From Balaenoptera acutorostrata (taxonomy: Eukaryota; Chordata; Mammalia; Artiodactyla; Balaenopteridae): a stretch of DNA of 64,000 nucleotides. The notes under the pieces were generated by a model. It ran no database searches. It was given only the letters and a program-made list of their open reading frames with translations, and was not told where the DNA came from. Numbering within the stretch: the first letter of the stretch is position 1; each line of letters opens with the position of its first letter. The stretch lies in the NCBI RefSeq assembly GCF_949987535.1, contig NC_080067.1, forward strand, positions 49,226,910-49,290,909. Direction: 5' to 3'. The position numbers and the translations under genes are program-made. Shown here piece by piece: positions 62,481-64,000 of this stretch.

Positions 62481-63689
62481 TGAAAAATCACTCAGGCATA
62501 ATTTTTATTGGTAGACCAAATGGGTACTTAAACCATTTTAGAAGTGAATGCCACATTATTTCTATGTGTTGGCTATGTTCTCATATACATTGTTATGTAA
62601 ATGTATTTAGTACTTACAAGTAAAGATGCTTTGGTGAACTTTAAAATTTAAATTTCCAGTTAGTTTCTGATAATGTGGTGGGATGTGATTTTTATAATTT
62701 CAGTTATCTAGGAACATTTTGAAAACAGAGATCCATGTTCATTTTTTTAATTTCCAGTGCTTTGCAAAATACCTAATTTACAATAACCATTGGGAAAATG
62801 AATGAGCTTTGAAGTAATAAATATATATTAATATGCTCATTTCAAAATTATTTTTGGCCAAATATTTCTTCATATTTCAGTTGCATCTAGACACTCACTT
62901 GAAAATTTTATTACTTGCTACCACATTCAACATGTTACATGTATATGGCATTCAATCTGTCTTTGTGATAGCCTGATTAATACATTTCAATCTCAGAATT
63001 GAATATTAGCAGTTAATATAAACTTTAACATGTTATGTACAGAGCCTGATTTTTCCCTGTTTCACATTTTTATCAATTTATTTGTAATATAGAAATTTTC
63101 ATGTCATTTTTTAAGACTATCACCACTGATGATCACCATTTCCAGGCTTGAATATAGTCGAACAAGTAATCTCAGTGTAAAATCTCTACTATCTCGTATA
63201 GACAAAGCATAGACAAAGCACTCTCAGAAATTAACAACTATCTTTTACACTTTTCTCTTATATTGCTATATAACCTCACATTTATGTTTGAGGTAATGTT
63301 AGGAATTATAGAAAGATTTATTAATCATTTGGGACAGAAGTAATGGGAAAGCAAAAATACCAAAATATTAGTTGAATCGTCAGGACTCCAAATCATGTAC
63401 AATTCAGTCATTTGATATAGGCAGTGGGTCACTGAATTATTTTATTAATCCAAATGAGAAATCGACCCAGGCGATTATTCACTATTTATCCTTTTTGGAG
63501 AGCCTTTAATAAAATTTATAAAAACAATTGGGGGACAGATAATGCAAATATATCATTTAATTTTATAACTGTTAGAAAATATTTGAGCAATAAAAAGATC
63601 TCGCTTATCCAGAGTTTACAATTTAGTAATCTCCTCTGCAGACCTTACTCTGCTGCTTAAAAATATTCTCTAGTTTCTGTAATAGTTCA
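62481..63689. other. AT-rich DNA, no gene seen
   Basis: Nothing recognised. An 11-bp tandem duplication ('atagacaaagc') lies at about 63199-63220. Confidence 0.5.
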
Positions 63690-64000
63690 AGACAAAGCAA
63701 TACAACAAAGGACCTTCTTCTTGATCCAACTGTGCCCTATTATTCTTTGACCTAAATTTTTCCTTCTCTTCAAAAGCTATCTTCATTTATACTGCTCGAA
63801 AGCCATCTTCTTTCATCTCTTATTATCCATTTATATCTTCAGTCTTCATTGCTTACAATTGCTTCTTTTTCCCTACCTCTCTACTGAAATTGCTCTCTCA
63901 AAGGTCATTAATGAGTTCCTTCTTCCCAAATACAACATACTTCAATCTCCTTATCTTCCTCAAATTCTTTTACTGTTTTGCACTGGAAATAACTTTTTTT
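63690..64000 (+). repeat. L2 fragment, continues past the window
   Basis: 'ctactgaaattgctctctca' followed by 'aaggtcattaatgagttcct' and 'tactgttttgcactgg' fits the reverse transcriptase region of L2 on the plus strand. Diverged, no open frame. Confidence 0.5.

Noticed and set aside
1..64000. CRISPR arrays, operons, bacterial-type genes, phage or plasmid features
   Set aside because: No regularly spaced repeats, no dense coding, and the interspersed repeats are mammalian. The sequence is eukaryotic spacer DNA.

Overview
This window looks like nuclear DNA of a mammal, most probably a cetacean (whale or dolphin). The two main clues are a tRNA-derived SINE at 22045-22345 of the cetartiodactyl CHR type and a near-full-length L1 at 43541-50792 that reads like the young L1 lineage of whales and dolphins. 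Both assignments rest on recall of those families, not on a search. The DNA is AT-rich. I found no host protein-coding gene, exon, tRNA, rRNA, snRNA or CRISPR array that I can support. The long open frames fall either in L1 sequence or in low-complexity DNA.

Layout. 1-4300: ancient L1 pieces (1840-2190 plus; 3115-4262 minus, reaching an L1 5' end) with an unassigned LTR-like block between them. 4300-13740: mostly unique AT-rich DNA with eroded MIR and L1 pieces and a (TA)n tract. 13800-14950: two oppositely oriented L1 3' ends that abut. 14950-22040: L2 pieces, a Tigger/MER2-like MITE with recognisable termini (17165-17360) and an internal minus-strand L1 fragment (20255-21171). 22038-22352: the CHR-type SINE with target duplication. 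22400-30000: AT-rich spacer with an LTR-like block, an old L1, possible hAT remnants and a 42-bp alternating purine/pyrimidine tract. 30003-31740: a 5'-truncated plus-strand L1. 32380-37305: an L2 end, a HAL1/L1 ORF1-like relic, a MIR and a minus-strand L1 with a perfect 15-bp target duplication (35813-36966), bracketed by two copies of an unassigned ~200-bp repeat. 39285-40130: old L1. 43541-50792: the L1 with 5' UTR, ORF1, ORF2 and 3' UTR, all recognisable but broken. 51190-55020: L2 in both orientations and LTR-like sequence. 55540-64000: old L1, L2 and MIR pieces and microsatellites; an L2 runs off the end.

Nothing here behaves as an operon or pathway. The content is layers of retrotransposition of different ages. 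I see no clear case for a new biological system. The observations most worth checking are the unassigned ~200-bp repeat pair (32855/37095), the putative tail-only retro-insertion (21423-21475), the Z-DNA-prone tract (27500-27541) and the decay pattern of the large L1.
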